Shown here piece after piece: positions 54,407 through 63,576 of a stretch of 64,000 nucleotides of DNA (position 1 is the first letter of the stretch; each line of letters starts with the position of its first letter). The stretch is from Planctomycetota bacterium (GTDB lineage: Bacteria; Planctomycetota; UBA1135; GCA-002686595): NCBI GenBank assembly GCA_029259595.1, contig JAJDEW010000101.1, forward strand, positions 1 to 64,000. Direction: 5' to 3'. Both the position numbers and the translations under genes were made by a program. Below the pieces are notes generated by a model. It was given only the letters and a program-made list of their open reading frames with translations. It was not told the origin of the DNA and did no database searches.

Positions 54407-55141
54407 ATGCCCGACTCGAAGCCCGGAGCCCGCAATCTCGTCGAGCGACGTGAGCGCTTCATCCAGCGCGCGATCGAAAGCCGTCCGGAAACGGTCGACG
54501 TCGCCTTGGATTCCGAAGCCACGGAGCCGCCCCAGGGCCAGGGGCCGCCCAATCGCCACGGCCGGCCGCTCGTGCCCGTCGGACAGCGCGTCGTGAAGAA
54601 CTGGCCGGTGCTCGACCTCGGGCACACGCCACGGATCGAGCGCGCGGCCTGGAAGCTCACCGTCGGCGGTCAGGTGGCGAACCCCGTCACGCTCGACTTC
54701 GAAGGGCTGCTCGAGTTGACGCAGGTCGAGGACGAGAGCGACTTCCACTGCGTCACCGGTTGGAGCCGGTTGGACAACCGCTGGCGAGGCGTGCGTCTGC
54801 GCGATCTGGTCACGCTCGTCGTGCCCGAGGAGAGCGCGCGCTTCGTCAAGTTCACCGGTTCCGATCGTGCGCCGGGTAGCGACGTGGCCTACACGACGAC
54901 CCTGCCGCTCGAGCGTGCGCTCGACCCGGACGTGCTCCTCGTGCACACCTTCGAAGACGAGCCGCTGCCCCTCGAACACGGCGGACCCGTGCGCGTCATC
55001 ACGCCGCGGCTCTACGCCTGGAAGGGGACGAAGTGGGTCGAGGCGATCGAGTTCCTGCCCGAAGACGAGCTCGGCTTCTGGGAAGTGCGTGGGTACTCGA
55101 ACACCGCCGAGCCCTGGCAGAACGATCGCTACAGCCGATGA
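54407..55141 (+). CDS. Molybdopterin-dependent oxidoreductase (SUOX/MsrP-like)
   Basis: A 244-aa protein with the oxidoreductase molybdopterin-binding fold. The expected Mo-ligating Cys115 is in DFHCVTGWSRLDNRW, followed by KFTGSDRAPGSDVAYTTTLP and the GGPVRVITPRLYAWKGTKWV segment that packs on the pterin. No signal peptide is evident, so it is probably cytoplasmic or co-exported. The substrate is unknown; sulfite oxidase and MsrP are the closest types. A TAAACT hexamer at 54370-54375 may be the -10. The aminotransferase follows after 50 bp. Confidence 0.88.
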   Translation: MPDSKPGARNLVERRERFIQRAIESRPETVDVALDSEATEPPQGQGPPNRHGRPLVPVGQRVVKNWPVLDLGHTPRIERAAWKLTVGGQVANPVTLDFEGLLELTQVEDESDFHCVTGWSRLDNRWRGVRLRDLVTLVVPEESARFVKFTGSDRAPGSDVAYTTTLPLERALDPDVLLVHTFEDEPLPLEHGGPVRVITPRLYAWKGTKWVEAIEFLPEDELGFWEVRGYSNTAEPWQNDRYSR

Positions 55142-55190
55142 TGCGCCTGCTTCCGCAATCGAGTTTCACCACCGCGCGAGGAGTGCGCAC

Positions 55191-56462
55191 GTGACCAACG
55201 CACCTACCGCTACCCCGCGTCTCGGCGCCTTTCGCGACATTCCGTTCATGGGAGTGATCTGGGTCGTCGCCGAAGCGATGAAGCTCGGGTTCCAGAACGG
55301 TCACCCCGACTGGTGCAACCTGGGGCAGGGCCAACCGGAGGTCGGTGAGCTCGAGGGAGCACCGCCGCGCCTGAGTTCGATCGAGCTCGCGCCGGGCGAT
55401 CACGCCTACGGTCCCGTCGACGGCATCCCGGAACTGCGCACGGCCATCGCCGAGCACTACAACCGGCTCTTCCGACCGGGCGGAGCGAAGCCCTACGGTC
55501 CCGAGAACGTCACCATCGCCAGCGGGGGGCGCCTGATGCTGTCGCGCATCGTCGCCGCGCTCGATGCGGGGCGGCTGGGCTTCCAGGTGCCGGACTACAC
55601 CGCCTACGAGGACCTGATCGCCTACCACAGCCATCGCGTTCAACCTGTCGCGCTCGAGGCGCGTGAAGAAGACGACTTCAGCCTGCCCGCGCAACGCGTC
55701 GCCGACGAGATCGAGCGCTCGAACCTCACGGCCTTCCTGATCAGCAATCCGTGCAATCCGACCGGGCGCGTGTTGCGGGGGGAAGAGCTCGAGCGCTACA
55801 CCGGGTTCTCGACGCGCTGCACGATGATCTTCGACGAGTTCTACAGCCACTTCGTCTACGACGGCGAGCGCCCGGGGGCGGGGCCCGTGTCCGCGGCGCG
55901 CTACGTCGTGGACCCGGAGACCGAGCCCGTGCTCCTCGTCGACGGCTTGACCAAGAGCTTTCGGTATCCGGGCTGGCGCCTGGGCTGGGCCGTCGGTCCC
56001 AGCGAGATGGTCGCCGCCCTGGGACGTGCCGCGAGCGCGATCGACGGAGGTCCGAGCGTCCCGATGCAGCGCGCCGCGCTCCAGGTGCTCGAGGCCGGAC
56101 GCGCCGATCGCGAGACTTCGGCCGTCAGGCGCGCTTTTTCGAGAAAGCGCAACCTCATGGTCGAGCGCCTCGAGGCGCTGGGAATCCGCTGCGCGCGGCC
56201 CAGCGAGGGCACCTTCTACGTCTGGGCTTCGATCGCCGGGCTCCCCGCGCCCCTGAACGAAGCCTTCGCCTTCTTCCGCGCAGCCCTCGCCGAGCGTGTG
56301 ATGACCGTTCCCGGGGCCTTCTTCGACGTCGATCCGGAGAAGAGCCGAACGGGGGAGTCGCCCTACCGTTCGTGGGTCCGTTTCTCGTTCGGACCGCCGG
56401 AGGACAACGTCGTCCTCGGGCTGGATCGCCTGGAACGGCTCATCACCGCGGCGCGCGACTGA
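55191..56462 (+). CDS. Class I/II PLP aminotransferase
   Basis: A fold-type I aminotransferase of 423 aa. Substrate-binding motifs: DWCNLGQGQPEVG, GDHAYGPVDGIPELRTAIAEHYN, SNPCNPTGRV, and FDEFYSHFVYDG. K255 in DGLTKSFRYPGWRLGW is the Schiff-base lysine. The C-terminal SWVRFSFGPPEDN resembles the usual carboxylate-binding Arg region. Substrate not assignable. The GTG at 55191 was chosen because GGAG lies 7 nt upstream. The frame is open further left in the oxidoreductase gene. Confidence 0.9.
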   Translation: MTNAPTATPRLGAFRDIPFMGVIWVVAEAMKLGFQNGHPDWCNLGQGQPEVGELEGAPPRLSSIELAPGDHAYGPVDGIPELRTAIAEHYNRLFRPGGAKPYGPENVTIASGGRLMLSRIVAALDAGRLGFQVPDYTAYEDLIAYHSHRVQPVALEAREEDDFSLPAQRVADEIERSNLTAFLISNPCNPTGRVLRGEELERYTGFSTRCTMIFDEFYSHFVYDGERPGAGPVSAARYVVDPETEPVLLVDGLTKSFRYPGWRLGWAVGPSEMVAALGRAASAIDGGPSVPMQRAALQVLEAGRADRETSAVRRAFSRKRNLMVERLEALGIRCARPSEGTFYVWASIAGLPAPLNEAFAFFRAALAERVMTVPGAFFDVDPEKSRTGESPYRSWVRFSFGPPEDNVVLGLDRLERLITAARD

Positions 56463-56519
56463 CGAATCGACGACACGAGACCGAAGAGCAGGATCGAACC
56501 GAGGAATCTGAAGAGGACC

Positions 56520-57809
56520 ATGGCAGACGCATCGCAAGACACGGCACAGCTCACCTACGACGGCAAGACCTACAACCTGCCCGTGGTGGAGGGGAGCGAG
56601 GGAGAGCGGGCGATCGACATCCGCACCCTGCGGGCCGAGAGTGGCTTGATCACGCTCGACCCCGGCTTCGGCAACTCGGGCTCGTGCCGCAGTGCGATCA
56701 CCTACATCGACGGCGAGAAGGGGATCTTGCGTTACCGCGGCTATCCGATCGAGGAGCTCGCGTCGCACAGCACCTTCCTCGAGGTCGCCTGGTTGTTGCT
56801 CTACGGTGAGCTGCCCTCGGAGGCCGAGCTGGCCACGTTCACGGACGAAATCACGCGGCACACGATGCTGCACGAGGACTACCGCCGGCTCTTCGACTTC
56901 ATGCCGAAGAACGCGCACCCGATGCCGGTGGCGGCGGCGGCGGTCGCGGCGCTGTCGACCTTCTACCGCGAGGCCGACAACGAGGACCGCATCCATCGTG
57001 CGGTCGTCCGCCTGCTGGCGAAGATGCCGACGATCGCGGCCTACGCCTACAAGCACTCGATCGGACAGCCGCCGACCTACCCGAAGAACGACCTCGGCTA
57101 CTGCTCGAACTTCCTGCACATGATGTACGCGACCCCGTGCGAGCCGTACGCGGTCGACCCGGTCGTGGCCAAGGCGCTCGACCTCCTGCTGATCCTGCAC
57201 GCCGACCACGAGCAGAATTGCTCGACCAGCACGGTGCGGCTCGTCGGCAGCTCGCTCTCGAGCCTGTTCGCGACGATCGCCTCCGGCATCAGTGCGCTCT
57301 GGGGGCCGCTGCACGGCGGTGCGAACCAGAAGGTCATCGAAATGCTCGAGCGCATCGCCGACGAGGAGGGCAGCGCCGACGTCTTCCTCAAGAAGGCCAA
57401 GGACAAGGACGACACGACGCGGCTCATGGGCTTCGGCCACCGCGTCTACAAGAGCTATGACCCGCGCGCGGCGATCCTGAAGGAAACCTGCAAGGGCGTC
57501 ATCGAACGCGTCGGCGGCTCCAGCCAGCTGCTCGAGATCGCCATGCGCCTCGAGGAGATCGCGCTCTCCGACAGCTACTTCGTCGAGCGCAAGCTCTATC
57601 CGAACGTCGACTTCTACTCGGGCGTCATCTACAAGGCGATCGGCATCCCGGTGAACATGTTCACCGTGATGTTCACGATGGGCCGCCTGCCGGGTTGGAT
57701 CGCGCAGTGGCTCGAGATGCGCAAGGACTCCGACTTCCGGATCGGTCGGCCGCGCCAGGTGTACACGGGCTCGGCCAAGCGCGCCTACGTGCCGCTCGGC
57801 AAGCGCTGA
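56520..57809 (+). CDS. gltA: Citrate synthase
   Basis: First step of the TCA cycle, acetyl-CoA plus oxaloacetate. The 429-aa size is that of the hexameric bacterial type. N-terminal IDIRTLRAESGLITLDPGFGN, active-site His in GPLHGGANQKVIEML, the second His in MGFGHRVYKSYDPRA, and the catalytic Asp in LYPNVDFYSG are all present. AGAGG 4 nt upstream of the ATG. The stop overlaps the ATG of the M32 peptidase (TGATG), an unusual coupling. Confidence 0.96.
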   Translation: MADASQDTAQLTYDGKTYNLPVVEGSEGERAIDIRTLRAESGLITLDPGFGNSGSCRSAITYIDGEKGILRYRGYPIEELASHSTFLEVAWLLLYGELPSEAELATFTDEITRHTMLHEDYRRLFDFMPKNAHPMPVAAAAVAALSTFYREADNEDRIHRAVVRLLAKMPTIAAYAYKHSIGQPPTYPKNDLGYCSNFLHMMYATPCEPYAVDPVVAKALDLLLILHADHEQNCSTSTVRLVGSSLSSLFATIASGISALWGPLHGGANQKVIEMLERIADEEGSADVFLKKAKDKDDTTRLMGFGHRVYKSYDPRAAILKETCKGVIERVGGSSQLLEIAMRLEEIALSDSYFVERKLYPNVDFYSGVIYKAIGIPVNMFTVMFTMGRLPGWIAQWLEMRKDSDFRIGRPRQVYTGSAKRAYVPLGKR

Positions 57810-59344
57810 TGTCCGAGGAGACGGGGTTCGAGTCCGGAGCCAAGCGGCTCGTCGAGCTCTGGGGCGAGATCGCCGACCTGGAGGCGACGATCCAGGTGCT
57901 GTCGTGGGATCAAGAGACCTACATGCCGGCCGCCGGGCAGGCCGCGCGCGGTTCGGCCCTGGGAACGCTGGCGGGGCTGCGGCACGCGAAGCTGTCGCAG
58001 ACCGAGCTGGGGGACGCGCTCGCCGCGGCGGAGGCGTGCGCGGAGTCGGGGACACCGACGGCGGCGCTCGCGCGCTCGGCCCGGCGCGTCGTCGACAAGA
58101 CTCGACGGATTCCGGCCGATCTCGCGCGTGAGCTGGCCCGCGCGCAGAGCCGCGGGCACGCGGCCTGGCGCAGCGCGCACGCGGAGGCGAACTTCGCGCT
58201 CTTCGCTCCCGATCTCGAGAACCTCGTTCGTCTGAGTCGTCTCGAAGCGCAAGCGCTCGCAGACGGGACGCCGGCCGGTGACGGCGGTGAGGCCTACGAT
58301 GCGCTGCTCGACAAGTACGAGCCCGGGGCGAAGGCGGCCGAGCTCGAACCGCTCTTTCGGTCGCTCTTGGCCGAGCTGACCCCGCTCCTGCAGGCCGTGC
58401 GTGCCACCGGTACGGAAATCGACGAGTCGCCGCTTCAAGGAGCCTGTCCACGGGACGCGCAGCTCGCCTTCGGAACGCGCGTGGCGAAGGCCTTCGGCTT
58501 CGACTTCGACGCCGGGCGGATCGACCGCGCGCCCCATCCCTTCTGCACGAGCTTCGGTACGGGCGACGTCCGCATCACGTGGCGCTGGAACGACACCGAC
58601 TTTCGACCGGGCTTCTTCGGCATCCTGCACGAGACGGGACATGCGCTGTACGAGCAGGGCCTGCCCGCGCGTTGGGGACGCACGCCGCTCGGCAAACCCG
58701 TCTCGCTGGGCGTGCACGAATCGCAGTCGCGGTTGTGGGAAAACCTCGTGGGCCGCAGCCGCTCGTTCTGGGAGTGGGCCCTGCCCGAGCTGCACGCCCA
58801 CTTTCCGGCGCTGTCGGGAGTGACGCTCGAGCAGCTCTGGCCGGCGTTGCACACGGTGAAGCCCAGCCTGATCCGGGTCGAAGCCGACCAGGGCACCTAC
58901 GACCTGCACGTCGCCGTGCGCTTCGAGCTCGAGCGCCGACTCATCGCCGGCGACCTCGCGGTCTCCGACCTGCCCGGAGCCTGGGACGAAGCCTACGAGC
59001 GCACGCTGGGCCTCTCGCCCGCGGGGCCGGCCAACGGTGTCCTGCAGGACATCCACTGGTCGATGGCCGCCTTCGGTTACTTCCCGACGTACACGCTCGG
59101 GAACCTGATGATGGCGCAGCTCTTCGAAGCGGCGCGGGCCGAGCTCGGGGACCTGGACGCCGCCTTCGCGCGCGGCGAATTCGCTCCCCTGCTCGACTGG
59201 TTGCGCCGCAACGTACACGGACACGGCCACCGCTTCCGGGCCGACGAGCTCATGCGACGGGCGACGGGCCAGCCGCTCGGCGCCGAGGCCTTCCTGGCGC
59301 AGCGCAAGGCGCTGACGGCCGAGGTCTACGGCGTCCGCGTCTAG
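57809..59344 (+). CDS. M32-family carboxypeptidase (Taq-type)
   Basis: Cytoplasmic zinc carboxypeptidase. The 511-aa protein has the typical M32 length and motifs: LSWDQETYMPA near the N-terminus, DPR-type region, HETGHALYEQ with H274, E275 and H278, HESQSRLWENLVGRS with the third ligand, and the C-terminal GYFPTYTLGNLMMAQLFEA. The ATG at 57809 overlaps the citrate synthase stop. Both genes end at a hairpin with TTTT at 59392-59416. Coupling to gltA is not common and has no obvious reason. Confidence 0.94.
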   Translation: MSEETGFESGAKRLVELWGEIADLEATIQVLSWDQETYMPAAGQAARGSALGTLAGLRHAKLSQTELGDALAAAEACAESGTPTAALARSARRVVDKTRRIPADLARELARAQSRGHAAWRSAHAEANFALFAPDLENLVRLSRLEAQALADGTPAGDGGEAYDALLDKYEPGAKAAELEPLFRSLLAELTPLLQAVRATGTEIDESPLQGACPRDAQLAFGTRVAKAFGFDFDAGRIDRAPHPFCTSFGTGDVRITWRWNDTDFRPGFFGILHETGHALYEQGLPARWGRTPLGKPVSLGVHESQSRLWENLVGRSRSFWEWALPELHAHFPALSGVTLEQLWPALHTVKPSLIRVEADQGTYDLHVAVRFELERRLIAGDLAVSDLPGAWDEAYERTLGLSPAGPANGVLQDIHWSMAAFGYFPTYTLGNLMMAQLFEAARAELGDLDAAFARGEFAPLLDWLRRNVHGHGHRFRADELMRRATGQPLGAEAFLAQRKALTAEVYGVRV

Positions 59345-59391
59345 CGCGCGTCCATCGCAAGCTCGCACGGCCTTCCGGCCTGACCGAAGCG

Positions 59392-59416
59392 GGGGCCCGT
59401 CGCGAGGCCCTTTTCT
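59392..59416 (+). terminator. Terminator after the citrate synthase-M32 pair
   Basis: GGGCC/GGCCC stem with an 8-nt loop followed by TTTTCT, located 48 bp after the M32 stop. Confidence 0.55.
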
Positions 59417-59512
59417 ACGAGGTCGCTGTCCCTAACCGGCGTTTCGGGGGGGACTAGGACTCGCGAGATGCGCTCGGTTGCGGATCCCCTTCCCGATCCG
59501 TCGGCGGGACGT

Positions 59513-59679
59513 CTAGCAGCCTGATGGAAAAGTGCTTCGGATGCGATGCATGCGACCGGGAGGCCCAGCGGGTGCGCGAGAACGCAGGCGAATCGGTCGA
59601 TTCGGCGAGGCTTTCGGGTGCCGGCCGGGCTTTCCGGACGCGTGCAGCGCGCCGGATGACTTTTTCATCAGGCTGCTAG
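59513..59679. repeat. 167-bp fold-back (MITE-like) element
   Basis: Both ends carry CTAGCAGCCTGATG as an exact inverted repeat, and the similarity continues over the whole of both arms to the centre (59596), where CGAATCG and CGATTCG meet. It therefore folds almost completely on itself. It encodes nothing evident. CTAG at both ends may be part of the repeat or a target duplication. Degenerate partial copies lie at 26667-26790, so it is a dispersed repeat, possibly mobilised by a transposase elsewhere. Confidence 0.75.
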
Positions 59680-59680
59680 G

Positions 59681-61438
59681 GTGGGTCCCGTGCCCCGGCC
59701 TCCGCTCTCCGAGGCGGGCACGGTGTTCCTCAGGTACCTGAGCCACCTCCCTCCGGAACCTCTCATCTCGTCGTCTTTCCGGGTCGAACAGCGGGCGAGC
59801 CCTGCGCTTCGAGACGGGAGGACTCACTCCTCGAGGAGGATCCGATGTCTTCACAGACACCTCTCAGCTTCGGTGCTCTCTCTCTGTCTGGTGTCGCTGG
59901 CGAGCTCGTCGGGGGCCCAGGAAACCGACATCACCCAGACCCCCAACGCGGCCGGAGCCGGGATCCAGAAGTCCCTGGCCGAAGAGGTGGGCGCGGGTCG
60001 CGGCGACATCCTGACGCCCGCTTCGTCGGCCTACGTGATCGCGCGCGATCCGTTTCGTGCGATCGCTCGCGGTCGACAGTTGTTCCAGCGCAAGTTCACC
60101 CATGGTCAAGGCCTCGGTCCGCGCACGTCGGACGGGGAGGGCGACATCATGAGCGACGGCTCGCTCGGAGCCGGGCTCTCCGACAGCTGCGCCGCTTGTC
60201 ACGGTCGGCCCCAGGGCGCGGCCGGCTTCGGCGGCGACGTCTTCACGCGTCCGACGAGTCGCGATGCGCCGCACCACTTCGGGCTAGGCCTGCAGGAGAT
60301 GTTGGCGGACGAGATCACGCGCGATCTGCGCGCGATCCGATCGCAGGCCGTGGCGACCGCCGCGAGCTCGGGGGTCGTCGTCGACGCCGTTCTCACCTCG
60401 AAGGGCATCGACTACGGCGATCTGAGCGCTGACCCCGCGGGCAGCGTGGACACGAGCGGTGTGCGGGGAGTCGATTCCGATCTGCGCGTTCGTCCCTTCT
60501 TCGCGGAAGGCACGACCATCTCGATCCGTGAGTTCGCCGTGGGGGCCTTCAATGCCGAGATGGGGCTCGAGTCACCCGACCCGGACTTGCTCGTGGCCTC
60601 GGCGGGGTCCGATGTCGTGACGCCGGCGGGGATGCGGCTCACGGGTTCGCTCGATGCGATCGAAGCGCCGCCGGCCCGATCGGTCCTCGACGATCCCGAC
60701 GACGATGGCGTGCGTGACGAGATCCCCACCAGTCTCGTGGACTTCATGGAGTTCTATCTCCTGAACTACTTCCGTCCCGCCCAGCGCGTGGAGGGTCCCG
60801 GGTTCTCCCGGGAACGTCGCGGTCTGCACTTCATGGACCAGATCGGATGCACGGCCTGTCATGTCGAAGACTTGGCGATCGAGTCGGATCGCCGCGTCGC
60901 GGACGTTCATACGGGGCTGGACCGGACGAACGGCAACCCCTTCAACAACCTCTTCGCCGTGGCGACACCCTTCTTGGTCGAGGTCGACGATGGCTCGGGC
61001 CATCCGACGCGGAAGCTTCCTGCCCTCGGTCCCTTTCGGGTGCGCGGGATCTTCGCCGACTTCCGCCGGCATGATCTGGGGCCCAACTTCTGGGAGCGCA
61101 ACTTCGATGGCTCACTCCAGAAGGAGTTCATGACCGAGCCCCTGTGGGGCGTCGGTTCGACCGCGCCCTACGGCCACGACGGGCGCAGCCCGACGTTGGA
61201 AGACGTCATCCTGCGCCACGGTGGGGAGGCCGCCGGTGCCCGCGCGCGTTTCGCGGCCCTACGGCGCTCGGAGCGCGAGGACATCCTCGCGTTGCTGCGC
61301 TCGCTGGTCCTGTTCTCGCCGCCCGCAACCGCTTCGAATCTGAAGCCGGCCGACCTCACCGATCCCGAGTACCCGGTCTTCGGTCACGGAAGCATCGACC
61401 TGTCCGTCCTCTTCAACGACCCGAGCGACAAGGAGTAG
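59681..61438 (+). CDS. Dihaem cytochrome c oxidoreductase (DUF1111/COG3488-type), start uncertain
   Basis: A periplasmic di-haem protein with CxxCH at residues 170-174 (SCAACHG) and 390-394 (GCTACHV), numbered from the GTG at 59681. The conserved order GRQLFQRKFTHGQGLGP, ISIREFAVGAFNAEMGL, and WGVGSTAPYGHDGRSPTLED matches DUF1111 proteins, whose role is electron transfer or thiosulfate/other oxidation. In this frame a signal-like stretch (HLSASVLSLCLVSLASSSGAQ) has no ATG before it. The only well-placed ATG, at 59845 with GAGGAGG upstream, is in another frame. A start-proximal indel or an unusual start is likely. Confidence 0.85.
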   Translation: MGPVPRPPLSEAGTVFLRYLSHLPPEPLISSSFRVEQRASPALRDGRTHSSRRIRCLHRHLSASVLSLCLVSLASSSGAQETDITQTPNAAGAGIQKSLAEEVGAGRGDILTPASSAYVIARDPFRAIARGRQLFQRKFTHGQGLGPRTSDGEGDIMSDGSLGAGLSDSCAACHGRPQGAAGFGGDVFTRPTSRDAPHHFGLGLQEMLADEITRDLRAIRSQAVATAASSGVVVDAVLTSKGIDYGDLSADPAGSVDTSGVRGVDSDLRVRPFFAEGTTISIREFAVGAFNAEMGLESPDPDLLVASAGSDVVTPAGMRLTGSLDAIEAPPARSVLDDPDDDGVRDEIPTSLVDFMEFYLLNYFRPAQRVEGPGFSRERRGLHFMDQIGCTACHVEDLAIESDRRVADVHTGLDRTNGNPFNNLFAVATPFLVEVDDGSGHPTRKLPALGPFRVRGIFADFRRHDLGPNFWERNFDGSLQKEFMTEPLWGVGSTAPYGHDGRSPTLEDVILRHGGEAAGARARFAALRRSEREDILALLRSLVLFSPPATASNLKPADLTDPEYPVFGHGSIDLSVLFNDPSDKE

Positions 61439-61467
61439 GCCAGCGGGAGCTCTTGCTCCGGAGGCGT

Positions 61468-61494
61468 CGAGGCGGTCCTTCGCGAACCGCCTCG
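61468..61494. terminator. Hairpin between convergent genes
   Basis: CGAGGCGGT pairs with ACCGCCTCG around a 9-nt loop. It is placed 29 bp after the dihaem protein stop and 14 bp before the PKD protein stop, so it could stop both. No U tract. Confidence 0.45.
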
Positions 61495-61508
61495 GCGCCC
61501 GGGCGCGC

Positions 61509-63356
61509 TCAGAAGCCCATGCGCATCCGCACGGCGTCGGCCAGGCCGACGCGGACGCCGGTCGTAGCACTCGCGCTCGGATCGAACATGAGGCCCTGGG
61601 CATACAGGAAGAAGCCGACGATCGAGGGAACGACGGGGATGTTGAAGGCCACCGGGGCGGGGTTGCCCGGACCGGACCAGACCGTGCCGATGATCAACGG
61701 TCGCAACAGGAGGGGGCCGGTCTGGATCAGGAGCTCGCCCGCACCGTTCATGCCGAGCGTCGGCACCGTGATCCCACAAGGGAAGGTCGGCCACGTGTCG
61801 ATCGAGATCGCCACCAACGGGACCGAGCCCGCGTTCTGCGTGCCGGTGGGGTTGTCGACGCCGAAGACCATCGTCGTGCCGATGACAGGCTCGCCGGCGA
61901 GAACCTGGAAGCTACCGACCGGGTTCGTGCCACAGCCGTAGGCGAGCGTCTCCGCCGCCGGCAAGAAGCGGAAGTGGTCGATGTAGCCGAGCGAGCTCCC
62001 GGTCCCGTTGCCGCCGTTGCCGACCTGGATCGTGATCGTGAAGGGCGTGTTGGGCGTGGAGCCGGGGAAAGACGTCTCCAGGTTGAGCCCCGCGTACTCG
62101 GCGGAGGTCGACGGAAAGCCGTGGATGGCGGAGGTCGTCGGGAACACCGAGAACGTGTCGCGGTAGTAAGCGTTGACCGTCGTCACCCCGTCCGTGACGT
62201 CGACGCTCATCCAGTCGTTGCGTGCAGCGGAGTTGGCCGCTTCGGCCCGCAGGAAGGCGGCCTGGAAGAGCAGGTTCGGATTGTCAGGGGGATACGTGAA
62301 GACCTGCGAGATGCCGGCCCCGCCGACCGCGGGCAGCGTGACACCTCCGGGGTTCGAGGGCGGCGTCGCGTTGTTGGTGCCGGTCGCGCTGAGCTCACAC
62401 CACTGCGAGCCGTTGAAGGGCATCGCACCGTCGTTTGCCAGACCGAACGGACGGATCAGGTGCGCGGTTCCGTTGAACACGTTCCAGGGCGGGCTCGGCG
62501 GACTGCCGGGAACCTGGAGCTCGAAGCTCGGGTCCAACAGGTCGGCTTCGACGACCACGAGGTCGGGCATGGTGTTCACGTCCGAACCACCCGGACCGGT
62601 CGCGGTCAAGCTGACGGTATACGACCCCGGTAGCGTGTAGATGTGCCCGGGATTCTGCAGGCTCGACGTGCCGCCGTCGCCGAAGGTCCAGCTCCAGGCC
62701 GTGACGTTGCCCGTCGAGAGGTCGCTGAAGTTGACGGCGAGCGGCGCCTGGCCGGCCGGCGGGTTGGCCGAGAAGTCGGCCACCGGCGGCGGATCCCCGA
62801 TGGTGATGTAGCCGACCTTCGTTTCGACTCCGGAGCCGCCGGGGCCGGTCGCGGTCAGGGCGACCGTGTACACGCCGGGCGTCGTGTAGTCGTGGCTCGG
62901 GTCCTGCAGCGTGCTCGTCGCGCCATCTCCGAAGTCCCAGGCCCACGAGCTGACGGGTCCAGAGGAGAGGTCGGTGAAGCTGACGGACACCGGAGCGACG
63001 CCGGAAGTCGGTGTTCCCGAGAAGTCCGCGACGGGAGCCGGGGGATCGACCGAGATGAAGTCGACCTTGGTCTCGCTGCTCGTGATCGCGAGCGCGTTCT
63101 CGACGCGCAGGATCACCGTGTAGGTGCCTGGCGTCGTGTACGTGTGCATCGGGTTCTGCAGCGACGACTGTCCGCCGTCCCCGAAGCTCCACGACCACTG
63201 CACGGGATTGCCGCTCGAGAGGTCGGTGAAGTTCACCGCGAGGGGAGTTGCGCCCGTCAAGGGGCTGGCGCTGAAGTCGGCGTCGGGACCCTGAGCGGAC
63301 GCCAGGGAGGCGAGACCGATGGCCACGAGAGTGGATGCAAGGAAGCGACGGATCAT
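61509..63356 (-). CDS. Secreted protein with three PKD domains
   Basis: The 615-aa protein has a signal peptide (MIRRFLASTLVAIGLASLASAQ) and three PKD domains in tandem, at about residues 24-110, 115-195 and 200-285. Each has the WSFGDGG/WDFGDGA motif and an HxYxxPGxYTV strand. A jelly-roll-like region (LLDPSFELQVPGSPPSPPW) follows, then a C-terminal module with YGCGTNPVGSFQVLAGEP, repeated in many planctomycete secreted proteins. PKD domains mediate surface or polymer contacts. The ATG at 63356 starts the signal peptide. A TACCCT hexamer at 63402-63407 may be its -10. Confidence 0.9.
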   Translation of the reverse strand: MIRRFLASTLVAIGLASLASAQGPDADFSASPLTGATPLAVNFTDLSSGNPVQWSWSFGDGGQSSLQNPMHTYTTPGTYTVILRVENALAITSSETKVDFISVDPPAPVADFSGTPTSGVAPVSVSFTDLSSGPVSSWAWDFGDGATSTLQDPSHDYTTPGVYTVALTATGPGGSGVETKVGYITIGDPPPVADFSANPPAGQAPLAVNFSDLSTGNVTAWSWTFGDGGTSSLQNPGHIYTLPGSYTVSLTATGPGGSDVNTMPDLVVVEADLLDPSFELQVPGSPPSPPWNVFNGTAHLIRPFGLANDGAMPFNGSQWCELSATGTNNATPPSNPGGVTLPAVGGAGISQVFTYPPDNPNLLFQAAFLRAEAANSAARNDWMSVDVTDGVTTVNAYYRDTFSVFPTTSAIHGFPSTSAEYAGLNLETSFPGSTPNTPFTITIQVGNGGNGTGSSLGYIDHFRFLPAAETLAYGCGTNPVGSFQVLAGEPVIGTTMVFGVDNPTGTQNAGSVPLVAISIDTWPTFPCGITVPTLGMNGAGELLIQTGPLLLRPLIIGTVWSGPGNPAPVAFNIPVVPSIVGFFLYAQGLMFDPSASATTGVRVGLADAVRMRMGF

Positions 63357-63576
63357 GGCGGCACGCAGGGAAGGGGACGGATCCCACGGTGGGGATCGTC
63401 TAGGGTATCGCAATCCCCGCGGGAACGGGGAGCCTCCGAGCTTCCGCTTCCGAGGGGATTCCGTCAATCGACCGGGAACGGGTCACCGCGCGCAGGCCTC
63501 GCGCGCGTGGGAGAGCCCCGATCCGGAACGGATTTCCGAAGGTCGCGGCTCCTGGCCGCGGTCGGTTTCCACGACG

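Larger units (their letters stand above)
59345..59680. other. 336-bp gap with terminator and fold-back repeat
   Basis: Holds a rho-independent terminator (59392-59416) and the 167-bp palindromic repeat (59513-59679). The next coding frame may start directly after the repeat. No gene was seen. Confidence 0.65.

Noticed and set aside
54999-58451. 1150-aa minus-strand open frame
   Set aside because: Antisense to the aminotransferase, citrate synthase and M32 genes; shadow of GC-rich codon third positions.
59845-60432. 195-aa frame starting at ATG 59845 with a strong RBS
   Set aside because: The product is Arg/Gly/Asp-rich without domains, and the overlapping frame encodes the dihaem protein. 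The RBS more likely belonged to that gene before an indel.
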